Assembly (NCBI RefSeq): GCF_002482385.1
Contig: NZ_DLFW01000022.1
Span: forward strand, 62,001 to 126,000
Length of the DNA: 64,000 bases
Direction: 5' to 3'
Source of the DNA: Dysgonomonas sp. UBA7710
GTDB lineage: Bacteria; Bacteroidota; Bacteroidia; Bacteroidales; Dysgonomonadaceae
In this document: positions 37,057-46,677 of the stretch, piece after piece
Position numbering within the stretch: the first letter of the stretch is position 1
How the letters are laid out: each line of letters opens with the position of its first letter
Made by a program: the position numbers and the translations under genes
Notes under the pieces: generated by a model
What the model saw: the letters and a program-made list of their open reading frames with translations, nothing else
What the model was told of the DNA's origin: nothing
The model's database searches: none

Positions 37057-38571
37057 ATGAAAGTTAACCGTTTTTTAGTTGCGTTCGCGACACTTTTATT
37101 CTTTTTTGGAAGTTGCAAAGATGAAGACTCCCCGGTAAACAAGGATGTGGCAACGGAAGAAATTACCTTTTCTCCCGAAGAACTCAGGTTGCTCGCCGAA
37201 ATGGAGAATGGCTCTCCGAAAATAACGGAGGCGGAAGCCATGAACAAAGCAATCGAAATCGCAAACTCTTTTTCAGGATTGACCAAATCGGGCAGAGCAA
37301 AAACTGTCAAAAATTCTTTGGCGCTGACCATTCCGAAAGCGAACGGGACAAAATCGTCGGGTGAAGTTGCCGATACCGTCGCCTATGTATTTAATTTTGA
37401 GAATGAAGAGGGCTTTGCCATCGTATCGGCGGATATAAGGGTTCCAGACCAGATCCTGGCTTATACGGAAAGCGGGGAACTGGGGACATATACCGATAAT
37501 CCGGGGCTGGGTTTGTTTTTGGAAAATGCCGAAACCTATATCGCACAGTCGATTGAAAAAGCAGAAGCATGGAAGGATTCCCTGACACAGGAGATTTTAA
37601 GCAAGCTGTCGGTTGAAGAACTGGAAAATATACTGAAAGCCGGAAGAGGCGATGGTAGTGGCGACCGAGGTTCTTACGGCACGGAAACTGTCACCAGAAG
37701 CATTGGTCCTTGGGAAAGCGTAAGTATAGTTGCTCCATTATTGGTTGTGGAATGGAATCAAGGAAATGGTAATTCAGATTTATACAATAAATATACAAAG
37801 TCAAAAGGTTGTAACGGGAATGCGCCTTGTGTCGGCTGTGTAGCAGTAGCAACCGCACAGATAATGGCTTACTGGGGGTATCCGACTTCTATAGACGGGT
37901 ATAGTATGAACTGGACGGAAATGACAAAATATACACATGATTATGGCAGACGTATTCTATTTTATAATAAATGGAGAGGCTATTTGAGCGAGGCTGATGA
38001 GGCAGTAAAAGATAATGTTGCAAGGCTGATGGAACGGATAGGTGTACATGTGGGAATGAGTTATGGATGCGAAACCAGTGGCGCCAATTCTGATGATGCT
38101 ATAAACTGGTTGAAGTCGCTTGGTTTTGAGGGAGGCGAAAAATCCGGTTATGACTTTTATCGCGTAAAAAGCTCATTGGATTTCAGACGAATAGCTTATG
38201 CCGAAGGATACAGCTTAAAAGTAAAGAATAAGTTATTGGGGCTAATAACAACCTCTACGACTTATAAAGAAGGGCATGCATGGAATTACGATGGATATGT
38301 TCAGCAGAAGCAGAGAATGGAAACCATTGTTGTCTCTAAGAGTACAGGTGCAATAGCCAGAGGAACCCAACCGGTCATCAGTTATATTTACCGTGACCTT
38401 GTACATGTCAACTGGGGCTGGGGAGGTGATAAAAACGGATATTATGCCAGCGGGGTATTTGATGCAACTCAAGACCCTGTTGCTTTTTCCGATACAAAAA
38501 GTTCGGCAGAAGAAGGAACAACCAATAATTTTCAATACCTTCTGAGTACTTATACTAATTTAAGGAGATAA
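37057..38571 (+). CDS. C10-family (streptopain-like) cysteine peptidase lipoprotein
   Basis: 504 residues from the ATG at 37057, which gives a clean lipoprotein signal with lipobox FGSC (Cys20); the ATG at 37015 does not. A propeptide (about 35-200) precedes the catalytic domain. Catalytic Cys261 lies in VGCVAVATAQIMAYW and catalytic His407 in EGHAWNYDGY; the late VNWGWGG motif is typical of C10. Family knowledge: SpeB, interpain and Bacteroides Bfp enzymes are secreted as zymogens, and some are encoded with small inhibitor proteins. Three related lipoprotein genes follow, the first only one base after the stop. Confidence 0.93.
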   Translation: MKVNRFLVAFATLLFFFGSCKDEDSPVNKDVATEEITFSPEELRLLAEMENGSPKITEAEAMNKAIEIANSFSGLTKSGRAKTVKNSLALTIPKANGTKSSGEVADTVAYVFNFENEEGFAIVSADIRVPDQILAYTESGELGTYTDNPGLGLFLENAETYIAQSIEKAEAWKDSLTQEILSKLSVEELENILKAGRGDGSGDRGSYGTETVTRSIGPWESVSIVAPLLVVEWNQGNGNSDLYNKYTKSKGCNGNAPCVGCVAVATAQIMAYWGYPTSIDGYSMNWTEMTKYTHDYGRRILFYNKWRGYLSEADEAVKDNVARLMERIGVHVGMSYGCETSGANSDDAINWLKSLGFEGGEKSGYDFYRVKSSLDFRRIAYAEGYSLKVKNKLLGLITTSTTYKEGHAWNYDGYVQQKQRMETIVVSKSTGAIARGTQPVISYIYRDLVHVNWGWGGDKNGYYASGVFDATQDPVAFSDTKSSAEEGTTNNFQYLLSTYTNLRR

Positions 38572-38572
38572 A

Positions 38573-39373
38573 ATGAAAAAGTTATCTACATTATATTCGG
38601 CTTTATTATTGTTCGGAGTAACTGGATGTACATATATAGAACCTCCGGGACCCTTTTCTGTACCAGCCAATGAAAAATCTTATATTCAAGGTTTCTTTGA
38701 ATTGGAAGATATTCATGTAAGCCCGATAAGCGGGGTTAAAATAGACAAAAAGAAAAAGATAGTCAACCTTATGTCCACAAGTTTCGATGCGCCTAAAATA
38801 TATGAAATTACAGATGGGATAGGCGTTGTGATAAATATTGGAGTTGAAGGAATTGGTAAAGGACTAATAGATTGGGGGAAAAATAATCTCTATGTTAATT
38901 ATTATTACGAACTGGTGGAAAAGATAGGGGATACATCTTTTAATTCAGAAACTGTACACCGCTATGGCTATGACATGTACGCTAATGCAGATACCTTGCG
39001 GTCTATTAATATCATATGCGATAAATCACTGGATGAGGTCCATCCAGCGGGCAGTAGCCTGAACGATATTTTTTCAATCTATGTGAAAGACCCTTATGCA
39101 ATAGTTAAGAACGGATATAAATCCGTAACAGGCCTCAATTATTATTCTTTAGATGGTGGAACACCAGAAGGATATCCGTTATCCTTGTTTGGATCGCAAT
39201 TGTCGTCTGTAAATTTGATTGAAAAGCCATATATCGGAACTAAACTATACCTTGTATTAGATACTATACCGGAACATACCGATGAGTATACGTTTACGGT
39301 ATTTGTAACGAATAAGCAGGGCAAAACGATAGAAAAGACTACCGAACCGGTACGGATAAAGGGAGCAGATTAA
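38573..39373 (+). CDS. lipoprotein of a triplicated family, copy 1
   Basis: 266 residues, lipobox TGC (Cys19). After NEKSYIQGF comes a beta-rich domain ending in PEHTDEYTFTVFVTNKQGK, shared almost word for word with the next two genes. Family not recognised. It starts one base after the stop of the C10 peptidase, so it is in the same operon. By analogy with C10 loci that encode inhibitors it could regulate the peptidase, but the protein is larger than the known inhibitors and this is only inference. Confidence 0.88.
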   Translation: MKKLSTLYSALLLFGVTGCTYIEPPGPFSVPANEKSYIQGFFELEDIHVSPISGVKIDKKKKIVNLMSTSFDAPKIYEITDGIGVVINIGVEGIGKGLIDWGKNNLYVNYYYELVEKIGDTSFNSETVHRYGYDMYANADTLRSINIICDKSLDEVHPAGSSLNDIFSIYVKDPYAIVKNGYKSVTGLNYYSLDGGTPEGYPLSLFGSQLSSVNLIEKPYIGTKLYLVLDTIPEHTDEYTFTVFVTNKQGKTIEKTTEPVRIKGAD

Positions 39374-39496
39374 ATTTTGATAAGGTTATAAAAATGTCCG
39401 GCAGAAAACTACTGCCGGACATTTTACGCCCCGTAATTATCAATCTGAGTATTTATACTAATTTAAGGAGATAAAATGAAAAAGTTATTTGTATTA
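39311..39496 (+). repeat. 186-bp direct repeat, copy 1
   Basis: Spans the last 60 or so bases of lipoprotein gene 1, the whole spacer with its terminator, and the first bases of gene 2. It matches 40160-40345 at 185 of 186 positions, far closer than the coding regions on either side, which points to recent duplication or gene conversion. Confidence 0.92.
39391..39425 (+). terminator. hairpin terminator after lipoprotein gene 1
   Basis: AAAATGTCCGGCAG pairs with CTGCCGGACATTTT around a 7-base loop (AAAACTA). The same sequence recurs after gene 2. Confidence 0.8.
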
Positions 39497-40222
39497 GGTT
39501 CGGTTCTATCGTTGCTAATCATTACTAGTTGTGATAAAAACGAATGTGGTTGTGACACTGCACCCGTTAATGAAAAATCTTATATACAAGGTTTCTCTGA
39601 ATTGGGAGAAATTCAATTGTCTATCGGAACTGGTGCTAAAGTAGATAAAGCGAAGAATACAATTACTTACGGTAGTGAAAATGGACTAAGTATCGGAGTA
39701 TTTATTGGAGACGGAGGAAAAGGAAGAGGAGCCATAACATGGGATAATTCCAATGCGGACTACTACAATAAATTGGTAGAAAGAATAGGGGATATATCTT
39801 ATAATAAGTATCCAAATAGTGGTATAACATGGGCTAATGCAGATACTTTACAGGTTATAACCATTATATGCGACAAACCTATGGACGACAGCCATCCGGC
39901 AGGCTGTAGCCTGAACGATCTTTTTTCAATTTATTTTCTCGACATCTGTGCCTTGGTTAAGAATGGATATAAACCCGTAACAGGCTCTAAATATTTTTCC
40001 ATTGTTAATGAATATTATGAATATCCGTATACTTTGTTTGGCGATAGATTATCATCCGTCAATCTGGTTGAAAAGCCGCATATAGGTATTGACATAGACC
40101 TTATATTAGAAGCCGTTCCGGAACATACGGACGAATATACATTTACAGTATCTGTAACAAATAAGCAGGGCAAAACGATAGAAAAGACTACCGAGCCGGT
40201 ACGGATAAAGGGAGCAGATTAA
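39476..40222 (+). CDS. lipoprotein of a triplicated family, copy 2
   Basis: 248 residues, lipobox ITSC (Cys19), a Cys-containing tether (KNECGCD), then the same domain as copies 1 and 3. The last 40 residues are nearly identical to copy 1 while the middle has diverged. An AAGGAG ribosome binding site stands before the ATG in a leader identical to that of copy 3. A terminator precedes it, so expression relative to the peptidase may be reduced. Function unknown. Confidence 0.88.
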   Translation: MKKLFVLGSVLSLLIITSCDKNECGCDTAPVNEKSYIQGFSELGEIQLSIGTGAKVDKAKNTITYGSENGLSIGVFIGDGGKGRGAITWDNSNADYYNKLVERIGDISYNKYPNSGITWANADTLQVITIICDKPMDDSHPAGCSLNDLFSIYFLDICALVKNGYKPVTGSKYFSIVNEYYEYPYTLFGDRLSSVNLVEKPHIGIDIDLILEAVPEHTDEYTFTVSVTNKQGKTIEKTTEPVRIKGAD

Positions 40223-40345
40223 ATTTTGATAAGGTTATAAAAATGTCCGGCAGAAAACTACTGCCGGACATTTTACGCCCCGTAATTATCAATCTGAGTA
40301 TTTATACTAATTTAAGGAGATAAAATGAAAAAGTTATTTGTATTA
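40160..40345 (+). repeat. 186-bp direct repeat, copy 2
   Basis: Second copy of the repeat at 39311-39496, covering the 3' end of gene 2, the spacer with terminator, and the start of gene 3. One mismatch. Confidence 0.92.
40240..40274 (+). terminator. hairpin terminator after lipoprotein gene 2
   Basis: Identical to the hairpin at 39391-39425: 14-bp stem and 7-base loop, ending in TTTT. Confidence 0.8.
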
Positions 40346-41101
40346 TGTTTGGCTTTATCACTGCTAATTATTACTAGTTGTGATGATAAAAAGGATTGTG
40401 GTTGTGTTAGTCCACCTGTTAATGAAAAATCTTATATCCAAGGCTTCGCTGAATTGGATGAAATTCAGGTACGTGTTATTAGTGGCATCACCGTGGATAA
40501 GACGAAGAATACAATTACTAATAATGTTAATATTAAAGAACCTGAAGTTTATGATGTTAAGAATGGTGTTTCCATTCATGTAGACATAGGATACGGAGGT
40601 CAAGGAAGAGGTTTTATCGGTTGGTATGGTTCCAATACAGATTACTATTATGAATTAGTAGAAAAGATCGGAGACACGTCTTATAATACTAAGTATGGTG
40701 ACGGTACGAGACACGCTAATGCAGATACCTTGCGGTATATAAATGTAACTTGCGACAAGGCTATAGATAGTAGCCACCCGGCAGGTAGTAGCTTGAACGA
40801 TATCTTTTCTATTTACTTTGAGGATATTTGCGCCTATGTAAAAAATGGGTATAAGCCTGTTACCGGACCGAATTATTATTCTATTGTTAATGACTATGGA
40901 TCTCATACATTATTCGGAGACAAACTGTTATCTGTAAATTTAGCAGACAAGCCACATGGCGGTCTTAGTTTGAATCTTATGTTGGAAACTACACCCGAGC
41001 ATACCGATGAGTATACGTTTACAGTATCTGTAACGAATAAGCAAGGAAAAACGGTTGAGAATACAACCGAACCGATACGGATAAAAGGTATAAATCCCTA
41101 A
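40325..41101 (+). CDS. lipoprotein of a triplicated family, copy 3
   Basis: 258 residues, lipobox ITSC (Cys19), tether DDKKDCGC, same domain and the terminal PEHTDEYTFTVSVTNKQGK. The N-terminal part is closest to copy 2, and the middle (YYELVEKIGDTS) is closer to copy 1, so the array looks like a mosaic. It is last in the array and followed by a strong terminator. Confidence 0.88.
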   Translation: MKKLFVLCLALSLLIITSCDDKKDCGCVSPPVNEKSYIQGFAELDEIQVRVISGITVDKTKNTITNNVNIKEPEVYDVKNGVSIHVDIGYGGQGRGFIGWYGSNTDYYYELVEKIGDTSYNTKYGDGTRHANADTLRYINVTCDKAIDSSHPAGSSLNDIFSIYFEDICAYVKNGYKPVTGPNYYSIVNDYGSHTLFGDKLLSVNLADKPHGGLSLNLMLETTPEHTDEYTFTVSVTNKQGKTVENTTEPIRIKGINP

Positions 41102-41118
41102 GTAAATACAATATTTAA

Positions 41119-41158
41119 TAAATCAGCCCTGACCTTTTCCGGTCAGGGCTGATTTATA
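41119..41158 (+). terminator. rho-independent terminator
   Basis: AAATCAGCCCTGACC (41120-41134) pairs with GGTCAGGGCTGATTT (41141-41155), a perfect 15-bp stem with a 6-base loop. It ends the C10/lipoprotein array. Confidence 0.88.
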
Positions 41159-41278
41159 TTGTTATCCCCGCTCACACAGACTTGCAGTATTTGTTGCCGG
41201 GCAATCTATTATTCCAAATAATAATATCCGGCAGTCCTTTTTCTCCGGCATAGTCAATAAGGGTATTATAAAGATTAC

Positions 41279-43438
41279 CTATTTCAGAAAATCATCAAAA
41301 TAACGGGTTATATGCTCATGTAAGTGTACCCTGTCATGTCCTGTCATATTATGTCCATGGCCCGGATATATAAAGAAATCGGGATGCGTACCCTTTTTAA
41401 TGGCAGAATGCAGGAATTGCAAACTCTGTTGCATCACTACGGTAGGGTCTTCATCCCCATGTATCAGCATCAGGCGGCCTTTAAGGTCTCCGGCGCGTTC
41501 CACCATACTCGAATTTTTATATCCTTCCTGATTTTCCTGAGGACTATCCATATAACGTTCACCATACATCACTTCGTAGTATTTCCAGTCGGTAACAGGC
41601 CCTCCCGCCACTCCTACCTTAAATGTTTCGGGATGGCGAAGCATCAGGTTCAGGGTCATAAATCCGCCGTAACTCCAACCATGCACGCCTATCCGGCCGG
41701 CATCTACATACGCTAACGATTTCAGATATTCCACACCTGTCATCTGGTCTTCCGTCTCCACTACCCCAAGCCGGCAATGCGTAATATTTTCAAAATCTAT
41801 TCCCCTGTTCGATGTACCTCTGTTGTCCATCGTAAACACCACATAACCTTTCTCTGCCATGTAGATATCCCATCCTCTGACCTGTCCCATCCATGAGTTA
41901 TCCACCATCTGTGAATGAGGCCCTCCATATACATAAACAATGACCGGATATTTCTTGTCCGGGTCGAAATTTAGCGGTTTCACCAGACGATAATACAAGT
42001 CTGTCGCATTATCATTCGCTTTCAGTTTGCCCAATGTTATCTCGGGCAGCTGCACATTTCTGTACGGATCCTTAGCAGAATAATAGACATACGATTTATT
42101 CGATTTGGTTTCTGTAATCGTCACTTTTCCGGGGTTATTCTGCGAAGTGTATCTGTCGCAGATGTATTTTCCCGAAGCACTAAGCATACCGTCATGAACA
42201 CCTTCTTCCTTCGACAACTGCTCTCTCTTTCCGGTTTTCAGATTCAATTTATAAATATGCTTCTCTATCGGACTTGCTTCGGTAGAGACATAGAACAGGT
42301 TCTCGCTTTTTTCGTCAAATCCCAATATAGAAGTAACATCCCATTTGCCGGAAGTAATTTGCTTTAATAATTTTCCGGTCGTATCATAAAGATACAAATG
42401 ATTGAATCCGTCACGTTCACTTTGCCACAAGAACTTTGAAGGGTCGTTTTTCAGAAATAACACGGGGTTTTCAGGCTCCACATATTTCGGATGAGTTTCG
42501 GTAAACAGCGTTGTTTGCAGTTTACCCGTCGCAGCGTCATAACTCTTGACAATACAAGTATCCTGTCCCCGATTAACTTCAGCAATATAGATACTTTTTT
42601 CATCGGGGCTCCATGCTATATTTGTCAGGTATTTTTCTTTAGGAGTACCTGTTTTCAGATACACTGTTTGTTGTGTGACAGGATTGTAAACCCCAACTGT
42701 AACATGGTGGCTTTTCATGCCAGCCATCGGATATTTTATATCTTTCAGTTTGGCGATACGCGCCGAAATATCTACTAACGGATAATCGGTAACCATAGTT
42801 TCATCCATGCGGTAAAATGCCAGAAGGTTTCCTGCCGGAGACCAGAATATACCTTTGTTTATACCGAACTCGTTCCTGTGAACAGATTGTCCGCAGACGA
42901 TACCCGGATTGGTTTCACTTGTTATAGCAGTCTCTTTCCCCTCCGAGTCCTGTATATACAGATTATTATCTTTTGTATATGCAAGCATTCTGCTTTTTTC
43001 GGCCCAGTCATGGTTATTCATTTTGTCTAACGAAAGGAATGTGGCCACTATCTTTTTTGCCACAAAGTCATATAAGTATATCTTGTCAGGAGTGGCGATC
43101 AGTATATCATTTGACTCCGGAGAAATAAACTGTATTGTATTCAGGCTTTTCAGTGACTCATCTTTATCGAACCTCATCCCCGAGTTAATATCCTGAAGAC
43201 TAAGTAACACCTGAGGTTTCTCTTTGTCTGTATTGGGAGCAATCATCACGGAATCACCCTTTATGTAGGTCAGCTTATCTCCATGCCAACCGAGTTGACG
43301 GGGCATTTCGGCACGATACTTGCTAAACGTTTTACCTCCGGGCGTCAGGTCTTCTAATGTCAGGGGTATTTCTTGGCTGTGTGATTTCATTGGAAGCAAA
43401 ATGCTTATGGCTAAAAAAACGGAATTAATAAATTTCAT
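41279..43438 (-). CDS. dipeptidyl peptidase IV-type serine peptidase (S9B)
   Basis: 719 residues. Signal peptide about 1-21. An eight-blade-type beta-propeller (about 60-470) is followed by the alpha/beta-hydrolase domain with GWSYGGF (Ser589), HGDEDPTV (Asp664) and YPGHGHNM (His696). It removes X-Pro dipeptides in the periplasm and feeds peptide-fermenting metabolism, as in Porphyromonas. It stands alone on the minus strand. Confidence 0.95.
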   Translation of the reverse strand: MKFINSVFLAISILLPMKSHSQEIPLTLEDLTPGGKTFSKYRAEMPRQLGWHGDKLTYIKGDSVMIAPNTDKEKPQVLLSLQDINSGMRFDKDESLKSLNTIQFISPESNDILIATPDKIYLYDFVAKKIVATFLSLDKMNNHDWAEKSRMLAYTKDNNLYIQDSEGKETAITSETNPGIVCGQSVHRNEFGINKGIFWSPAGNLLAFYRMDETMVTDYPLVDISARIAKLKDIKYPMAGMKSHHVTVGVYNPVTQQTVYLKTGTPKEKYLTNIAWSPDEKSIYIAEVNRGQDTCIVKSYDAATGKLQTTLFTETHPKYVEPENPVLFLKNDPSKFLWQSERDGFNHLYLYDTTGKLLKQITSGKWDVTSILGFDEKSENLFYVSTEASPIEKHIYKLNLKTGKREQLSKEEGVHDGMLSASGKYICDRYTSQNNPGKVTITETKSNKSYVYYSAKDPYRNVQLPEITLGKLKANDNATDLYYRLVKPLNFDPDKKYPVIVYVYGGPHSQMVDNSWMGQVRGWDIYMAEKGYVVFTMDNRGTSNRGIDFENITHCRLGVVETEDQMTGVEYLKSLAYVDAGRIGVHGWSYGGFMTLNLMLRHPETFKVGVAGGPVTDWKYYEVMYGERYMDSPQENQEGYKNSSMVERAGDLKGRLMLIHGDEDPTVVMQQSLQFLHSAIKKGTHPDFFIYPGHGHNMTGHDRVHLHEHITRYFDDFLK

Positions 43439-43616
43439 ATCTATAGCTGATTTTTAGTGAACAAAGATAGTGAATTTCTATGTTGCAGATTGATTTAACA
43501 TGTGCAGATTGATACTTTGGACGTCTACGATCACCGGAACCAGCAAGAGCACAGCGAATTAATTAATTTTTTTTTAGAACAATTTATTTTTTTAAACGTT
43601 TTAGAAATAAAAGTTA

Positions 43617-43624
43617 TACTTTTG
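43617..43624 (+). promoter_or_regulatory. -7 box for the thioredoxin-like lipoprotein gene
   Basis: TACTTTTG matches TAnnTTTG and lies 140 bases before the ATG at 43765, implying a long leader. The spacer 43439-43764 is AT-rich and shows no gene. The -33 element is not obvious. Confidence 0.4.
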
Positions 43625-43764
43625 CGTTACTAATTATAAGAATGAGAAGTTAGTATATAAACATAAGAAAGTATTTTATGATATATTTTTCCATCTAACT
43701 ACTTGTCATATTTTAATTAACAAAATAACAAATAGGTCCGCGACCTTATCTAAAAAACGAGAAG

Positions 43765-44898
43765 ATGTTAAAATACAACATATTACACTGCACAGGACTT
43801 ATCCTATTGCTTGTCGCAATAGTCACGTCATGCAGCAAAAATCCAAAAGAATTTGAAATAACCGGAAAACTCGACAATGTAACTGGCGATTATTTTTTCA
43901 TGTCGCATGAAGCCGGAGATTCCGTATTTATAGACACTGTCGCCATCAGCCCAAAAGGTGAATTCTCTTTCCGGGGCGAGATTGATACACTGACAGAATT
44001 TTCATTATATTTCAACAAGAACACAAAAAGCACCTTTGTTCTGGCAGATAAAGGCTGGAAAGTAGAACTTAAAGGCGACGTCTTATATCCCGACATCATA
44101 GATGTGAAAGGAGGTGATGTGAACGATGATCTCACAAGTTTCAAGGATAAAAACAAGGCCTTGCTGAAATCCCGTGCCGATATATTGAATACCGCTGAAA
44201 ATAATCTCAAGAACGAAGACAGCCTGGTGGTGAAAGATTATGTTGTGGAACTAAAGAATATCAACTTCGAATTATCAAATATCGCAGCAGCTTATGTGAA
44301 GGCAAACCCCGACAAGATAGCCAGCGTAATGCTGATAAATACATTTTTCAAGGATGAAACCTCCATTCCGCGGCTCGACGAAAACCTGTCTCTGCTAAAA
44401 GGCAAAGCTGTGGATTTTCCACTGACTGGAGAACTCAAAAGTTTTAGGGATAAAGTTAAGTTGTCGGCAGTAAATGCTTACGCTCCGGGATTTTCTCTAA
44501 AAAATATGCAGGACAAAACAGTGCAGCTATCTGACTTTAGAGGCAAATATGTACTTCTTCTATTTGCAGCTACCACATGCGAGGTATGCCGCGACGAAAA
44601 ACAAGACGCAATCAATGTCTATAACGAACTGAAAAAACAAAAAAAGAATATCGAATTCATTTCCATCGTGAAAGACTCCGAACAGGTACCTCTCGCCGAA
44701 AACATAACCGATACTATAAAATGGAATATATTACCTGTAAAAGGGGGTTGGGCTGCAAAACCGTTCGACACCTATTACATTCGCGAAATACCTTACAATA
44801 TCCTGATTTCACCGACCGGAATCATTCTGGAAAGAGATTTACCGATCCGTGCAGTCTTGAATAAGATGGAAGAGCTTACGGGCGAAAAGAAAAAGTGA
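43765..44898 (+). CDS. thioredoxin-fold lipoprotein with N-terminal DUF4369 domain (TlpA-like)
   Basis: 377 residues. Lipobox VTSC (Cys23). A beta-rich DUF4369-type domain (about 28-120) is followed by a helical linker and a C-terminal AhpC/TSA-thioredoxin domain (about 238-377) with the redox pair CEVC (Cys272, Cys275). Such proteins are held at the membrane in the periplasm and reduce disulfides, for example in cytochrome or surface-protein maturation. It stands alone; a MITE-like element follows. Confidence 0.9.
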   Translation: MLKYNILHCTGLILLLVAIVTSCSKNPKEFEITGKLDNVTGDYFFMSHEAGDSVFIDTVAISPKGEFSFRGEIDTLTEFSLYFNKNTKSTFVLADKGWKVELKGDVLYPDIIDVKGGDVNDDLTSFKDKNKALLKSRADILNTAENNLKNEDSLVVKDYVVELKNINFELSNIAAAYVKANPDKIASVMLINTFFKDETSIPRLDENLSLLKGKAVDFPLTGELKSFRDKVKLSAVNAYAPGFSLKNMQDKTVQLSDFRGKYVLLLFAATTCEVCRDEKQDAINVYNELKKQKKNIEFISIVKDSEQVPLAENITDTIKWNILPVKGGWAAKPFDTYYIREIPYNILISPTGIILERDLPIRAVLNKMEELTGEKKK

Positions 44899-44952
44899 GA
44901 TAAAGAATCAATAAAAATTAATACACCATTTTCTGGTGGAGATCTTTAGGGA

Positions 44953-45126
44953 GGTGTGTCTAAAGTAGAACAGCACTATCAATGTGCTATCCTCTTTGTC
45001 ATCCTGAGTGCAACGAAGGATCTCAGCCCTGAGAAACGAGATGTTTCACTCCGTTCAACATGACAACCAACGGTCACAGGAGTGTAGCGTATGTAAATAG
45101 ATAGTAAAAAATACTTTAGACACACC
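44953..45126. mobile_element. MITE-like non-coding element with terminal inverted repeats
   Basis: 174 bp bounded by a perfect 15-bp inverted repeat, GGTGTGTCTAAAGTA at 44953-44967 and TACTTTAGACACACC at 45112-45126. Inside is a TCATCCTGAG...GAAGGATCTCAG type sequence, a word I know as a dispersed repeat of many Bacteroidota genomes. No coding frame. Target-site duplications are not clear. Confidence 0.65.
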
Positions 45127-45151
45127 CTCATAGATTCTTTACTACTTACCC

Positions 45152-46597
45152 TCAAAACATTGAGAGCAACAATTTATCTATAGCCTGTACCACCTGGCTA
45201 CGCGAACCCGTAAAATTATTTACCATTACGGTAAATGCATATTTCTTATCCCCGTCCGTATAGTATCCCGCAAAGCATTGTACCCCATAGATACTACCAC
45301 TTTTCATCGAGATCTTTCCCGCAAGGCGTGTTCCTTTAAGCCGGTTGCTCACAGTTCCGTCTTTCCCCGCTTTGGGTAACGATTCCAGAAATACATCGGC
45401 ATATTTGCTTTTTGCCAGCATATACACCAGCAAGTCGCACATAAATACAGGACTCACGGCGTTGGACGGAGCAAGGCCGCTTCCATCGAACATAGTAAGT
45501 GCATCGATATTCAATCCCCGGGTTTTCCACAGGTCTTTCGTTCTGTCAATTCCCGCATCCAGGGCAGAGGAGTATATATCGGTCGTTTTTGTACGGCCTA
45601 CAGTGCGTATAAGATGTTCCGCATAATGGTTGTTGCTCCTTACATTGGTATCCTTTATTATGTCTTTCAATGGAAAAGACTCGTGCCGATAGAATATATC
45701 TTCATTAAAAGCCTTCCTGTTTTCCGAGTACATCTGATTGTAATACCTGTCGTAAGCGCTTTCTACCGAACCTATCTTAAAACCTTTATCAAATAAGGCC
45801 TTTGCCAGTACCTCGCCGAGATATAAGCCCGGATCAGGGATATCACCTTTTATACTGAACGACGGCCTTCCAGCGGGGATATCGCCCGAGAGAATCCTGT
45901 TCACAGAAAAAGGTTCTCCGTGAATATATCCGTTATCCTGACCTGTAGTATTCATTGTAAGGGTATTACGGAACGACAGGTTCATTTCGGGCTGGGTCTT
46001 TATTATAACCGGGCAGGTATCTCGGCGCATCGTATTGAAAAAGAGCTTATAGGTATTATCGTAGACGCTGATACCATAACTTGCCGCAGCGTAATAATTG
46101 CCCATATCCTGATATGTCCATCGTTGCGACACTCCTTCATACCCGAAATAATCGTCGACGATAGTAATATTCAGATTTTTTGTTGAATCGAACTTCTGCC
46201 TGATCCGATCTGTCCATTGAGACAGGAACGCATCGGGGATATTATCCAATTGCCCGGTACCCAGTGTAGGATCGCCATATCCATGTACCAGTAATCTATC
46301 ACGTTTATCTTTATCCACAGCCAGTGTAGTCTGATATTTATAATCAGGGCCCAGCGTTTCCAGCGCAGTGGCGGTGGTTACCACCTTCAGTATTGATGCG
46401 GGAGTATATGCCTTATCTTCATTATATCCGGCAAGCTGCCTGCCGGACAGGTCTTTAACGCAAATACCGACGGAGGCATGTTTGAGCCCCTGATGATTGA
46501 GGAAAGTTTGTATCCCTGCTTGTTTTACCTGCGCATTCAGTATATAAGGAACTAATACCAAGAATGTTAATAAACATCTACCCTTTGCTTTCATCAT
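45152..46597 (-). CDS. dacB: D-alanyl-D-alanine carboxypeptidase / PBP4 type (S13 family)
   Basis: 481 residues from ATG 46597, which starts a signal peptide (ending ILNAQ); the upstream ATG at 46696 overlaps the promoter and start of the neighbour gene. Penicillin-binding motifs: SILK (Ser68, Lys71), SNN in RSNNHYAEHL, and KSG (for KTG) in SMKSGSIYG. The long insert between the first two motifs is typical of PBP4. It trims and cuts peptide cross-links of periplasmic peptidoglycan. Confidence 0.92.
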   Translation of the reverse strand: MMKAKGRCLLTFLVLVPYILNAQVKQAGIQTFLNHQGLKHASVGICVKDLSGRQLAGYNEDKAYTPASILKVVTTATALETLGPDYKYQTTLAVDKDKRDRLLVHGYGDPTLGTGQLDNIPDAFLSQWTDRIRQKFDSTKNLNITIVDDYFGYEGVSQRWTYQDMGNYYAAASYGISVYDNTYKLFFNTMRRDTCPVIIKTQPEMNLSFRNTLTMNTTGQDNGYIHGEPFSVNRILSGDIPAGRPSFSIKGDIPDPGLYLGEVLAKALFDKGFKIGSVESAYDRYYNQMYSENRKAFNEDIFYRHESFPLKDIIKDTNVRSNNHYAEHLIRTVGRTKTTDIYSSALDAGIDRTKDLWKTRGLNIDALTMFDGSGLAPSNAVSPVFMCDLLVYMLAKSKYADVFLESLPKAGKDGTVSNRLKGTRLAGKISMKSGSIYGVQCFAGYYTDGDKKYAFTVMVNNFTGSRSQVVQAIDKLLLSMF

Positions 46598-46632
46598 AGA
46601 CAGATTATTACCGTAAATAAGAAAAAATAAAA

Positions 46633-46640
46633 TATCTTTG
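46633..46640 (+). promoter_or_regulatory. -7 box for the AI-2E family transporter gene
   Basis: TATCTTTG, exact TAnnTTTG, 38-44 bases before the two candidate start codons. Divergent to the PBP4 gene. Confidence 0.5.
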
Positions 46641-46677
46641 TAAAGATATATCAAATTAATTAAAACAGCATCTGCAT

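Noticed and set aside
38573..41101. Triplicated genes as a CRISPR-like or recombination cassette
   Set aside because: The repeats include coding ends and ordinary terminators; units are gene-sized, so tandem duplication explains them.
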